This document shows positions 4,748 to 5,298 of a stretch of 5,298 nucleotides of DNA, piece by piece. The stretch is from CANHBY01 sp046342195 (GTDB lineage: Bacteria; Pseudomonadota; Gammaproteobacteria; Burkholderiales; Burkholderiaceae_C). The position numbers and the translations under genes are program-made. The stretch is taken from assembly GCA_046342195.1 (NCBI GenBank), contig JBKDQE010000056.1, positions 1 through 5,298 on the forward strand, given 5' to 3'. Each line of letters begins with the position of its first letter. Within the stretch, counting starts at the first letter, position 1. The notes below the pieces were generated by a model. That model was given only the letters and a program-made list of their open reading frames with translations, ran no database searches and was not told the DNA's origin.

Positions 4748-5298
4748 GGCCTGTTAGATTCTGTCATCACGAAATTCGGAACCAAAGGGCGAGGTATCGA
4801 ATCTGTGCGGCAACGAGGAATGAAGCCAGATTTTTAGCGTAACGCGTGGCAATGCCGCGCCATTCCTTGAGGTGCAAAAAAGCATTCTCGACTGGGTGGC
4901 GCTGGCGGTAGAGGGGCTTGTCATGGTCGCGTGGCTCCTTGTGATTCTTGCGTGGCGGGATTTGCGCTTGCATACCCTGGCCTTGGGCTTGTCGGATGAT
5001 GGCGTCACTGTCACAGCCTTTGTCGGCAATCAGATGCTCGCGGCATCAATACCCTCAATCAGGCTTGCAGCCTCAGCGCAATCCGCCCGGGTACCTTCCG
5101 TAGCAATAATTCGGACCGGCATACCAAACGCATCCACGGCCAAATGTAGCTTCGTGGTGAGCCCCCTTTGGTGCGACTCATTCCTTGGTTTTCTCCTCAT
5201 GAGCCACACCGCCCCACTGCCCGGTCCGACCCGGAAGTAGTGGCTTCAGCAGAGCCCAGTCTTTGTCTGAAATATCGTGGCGTCGGTGGGCAGGTGTC
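4748..5298 (-). mobile_element. IS5-family (IS427-like) insertion sequence, partial at window edge
   Basis: The region from the TTAG boundary (4744-4747) to the right edge is filled by a decayed IS5-family transposase on the minus strand, with its 3' end at 4767. The element's end is probably GGCCTGTTAGATTCTGTCAT or starts a base earlier. The other end lies outside the window, so the inverted repeat and target duplication cannot be confirmed here. The TTAG directly abutting the IS701-type element fits the TNA/YTAR target habit of the family. Confidence 0.7.
4767..5298 (-). pseudogene. IS5-family DDE transposase pseudogene (partial, frameshifted, internally deleted)
   Basis: Minus-strand pieces in order: HRRHDISDKDWALLKPLLPG then RTGQWGGVAHE (N-terminal domain), a junction near 5195, SRTKGG, a frameshift at the C-run 5162-5166, LTTKLHLAVDAFGMPVRIIA then TEGTRADCAEAASLIEGIDA, a second frameshift at 5040-5044 (apparently an extra GC), then EHLIADKGCDSDAII, IPPRKNHKEP, LYRQRHPVENAFLHLKEWRG and IATRYAKNLASFLVAAQIRY to the TGA at 4767-4769. 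The second catalytic Asp (IADKG) and the Glu (HPVENAF) are present. The segment with the first Asp (normally ...DSTxxxAH...) is missing, since the WGG and SRTKGG blocks lie about 80 codons closer than usual. The true start is just beyond the window. A TGA also interrupts the N-terminal frame at 5178-5180. It cannot make an active transposase. Confidence 0.85.

Noticed and set aside
4754..5029. 91-codon minus-strand frame starting MPTKAVTVTP
   Set aside because: It lies one frame off the recognisable transposase reading (IADKG...HPVENAF).
4872..5240. 122-codon plus-strand frame with hydrophobic stretches resembling a membrane protein
   Set aside because: It is the antisense of the IS5-family transposase pseudogene; the apparent helices come from complement codons.
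1..5298. CRISPR array, tRNA or rRNA genes
   Set aside because: I saw no regularly spaced repeats, and no tRNA cloverleaf or rRNA-like sequence on either strand.

Overview
The window looks like part of a Burkholderiales (Betaproteobacteria) chromosome of moderate GC content. The main clue is apaG followed by mltA with a small membrane-protein gene between them, an arrangement I recall from that order. The genus cannot be fixed from this sequence.

Layout, left to right. (1) Positions 1-190 hold the 5' end of an unrecognised minus-strand gene with a good sigma70-type promoter. (2) Positions 191-554 are noncoding, with a plus-strand terminator hairpin that serves no obvious gene and several palindromes. 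(3) Positions 555-678 are the last part of an IS701-type transposase with its terminal repeat, touching the stop codon of the next gene. (4) A LOG-family (TIGR00730) nucleotide phosphoribohydrolase gene on the minus strand diverges from apaG on the plus strand. (5) A 65-residue single-pass membrane protein lies on the minus strand. It shares a TTAA stop tetramer with apaG, and its 5' end overlaps the start of mltA, a lipoprotein lytic transglycosylase. (6) A GtrA-family four-helix membrane protein converges on mltA.

(7) From about 4153 to the right end the DNA is an insertion-sequence graveyard. It holds the N-terminal stub of an IS5-family (IS903-like) transposase, a 400-bp internally deleted IS701 derivative with both terminal repeats, and a decayed IS5-family (IS427-like) transposase running off the window. 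The three elements abut at YTAR/TNA-type tetranucleotides, the target preference of these families. The IS701 derivative's right end is also a direct repeat (65 of 71 bases identical) of the remnant at 608-678.

The intact genes are housekeeping or envelope functions: cell-wall turnover (MltA), a small ApaG domain protein, nucleotide salvage (LOG) and membrane polysaccharide or lipid-linked sugar handling (GtrA). I see no new defence or biosynthetic system. The most unusual parts are the miniature IS701 derivative, the shared IS junctions, and the overlap-packed apaG / small protein / mltA segment.
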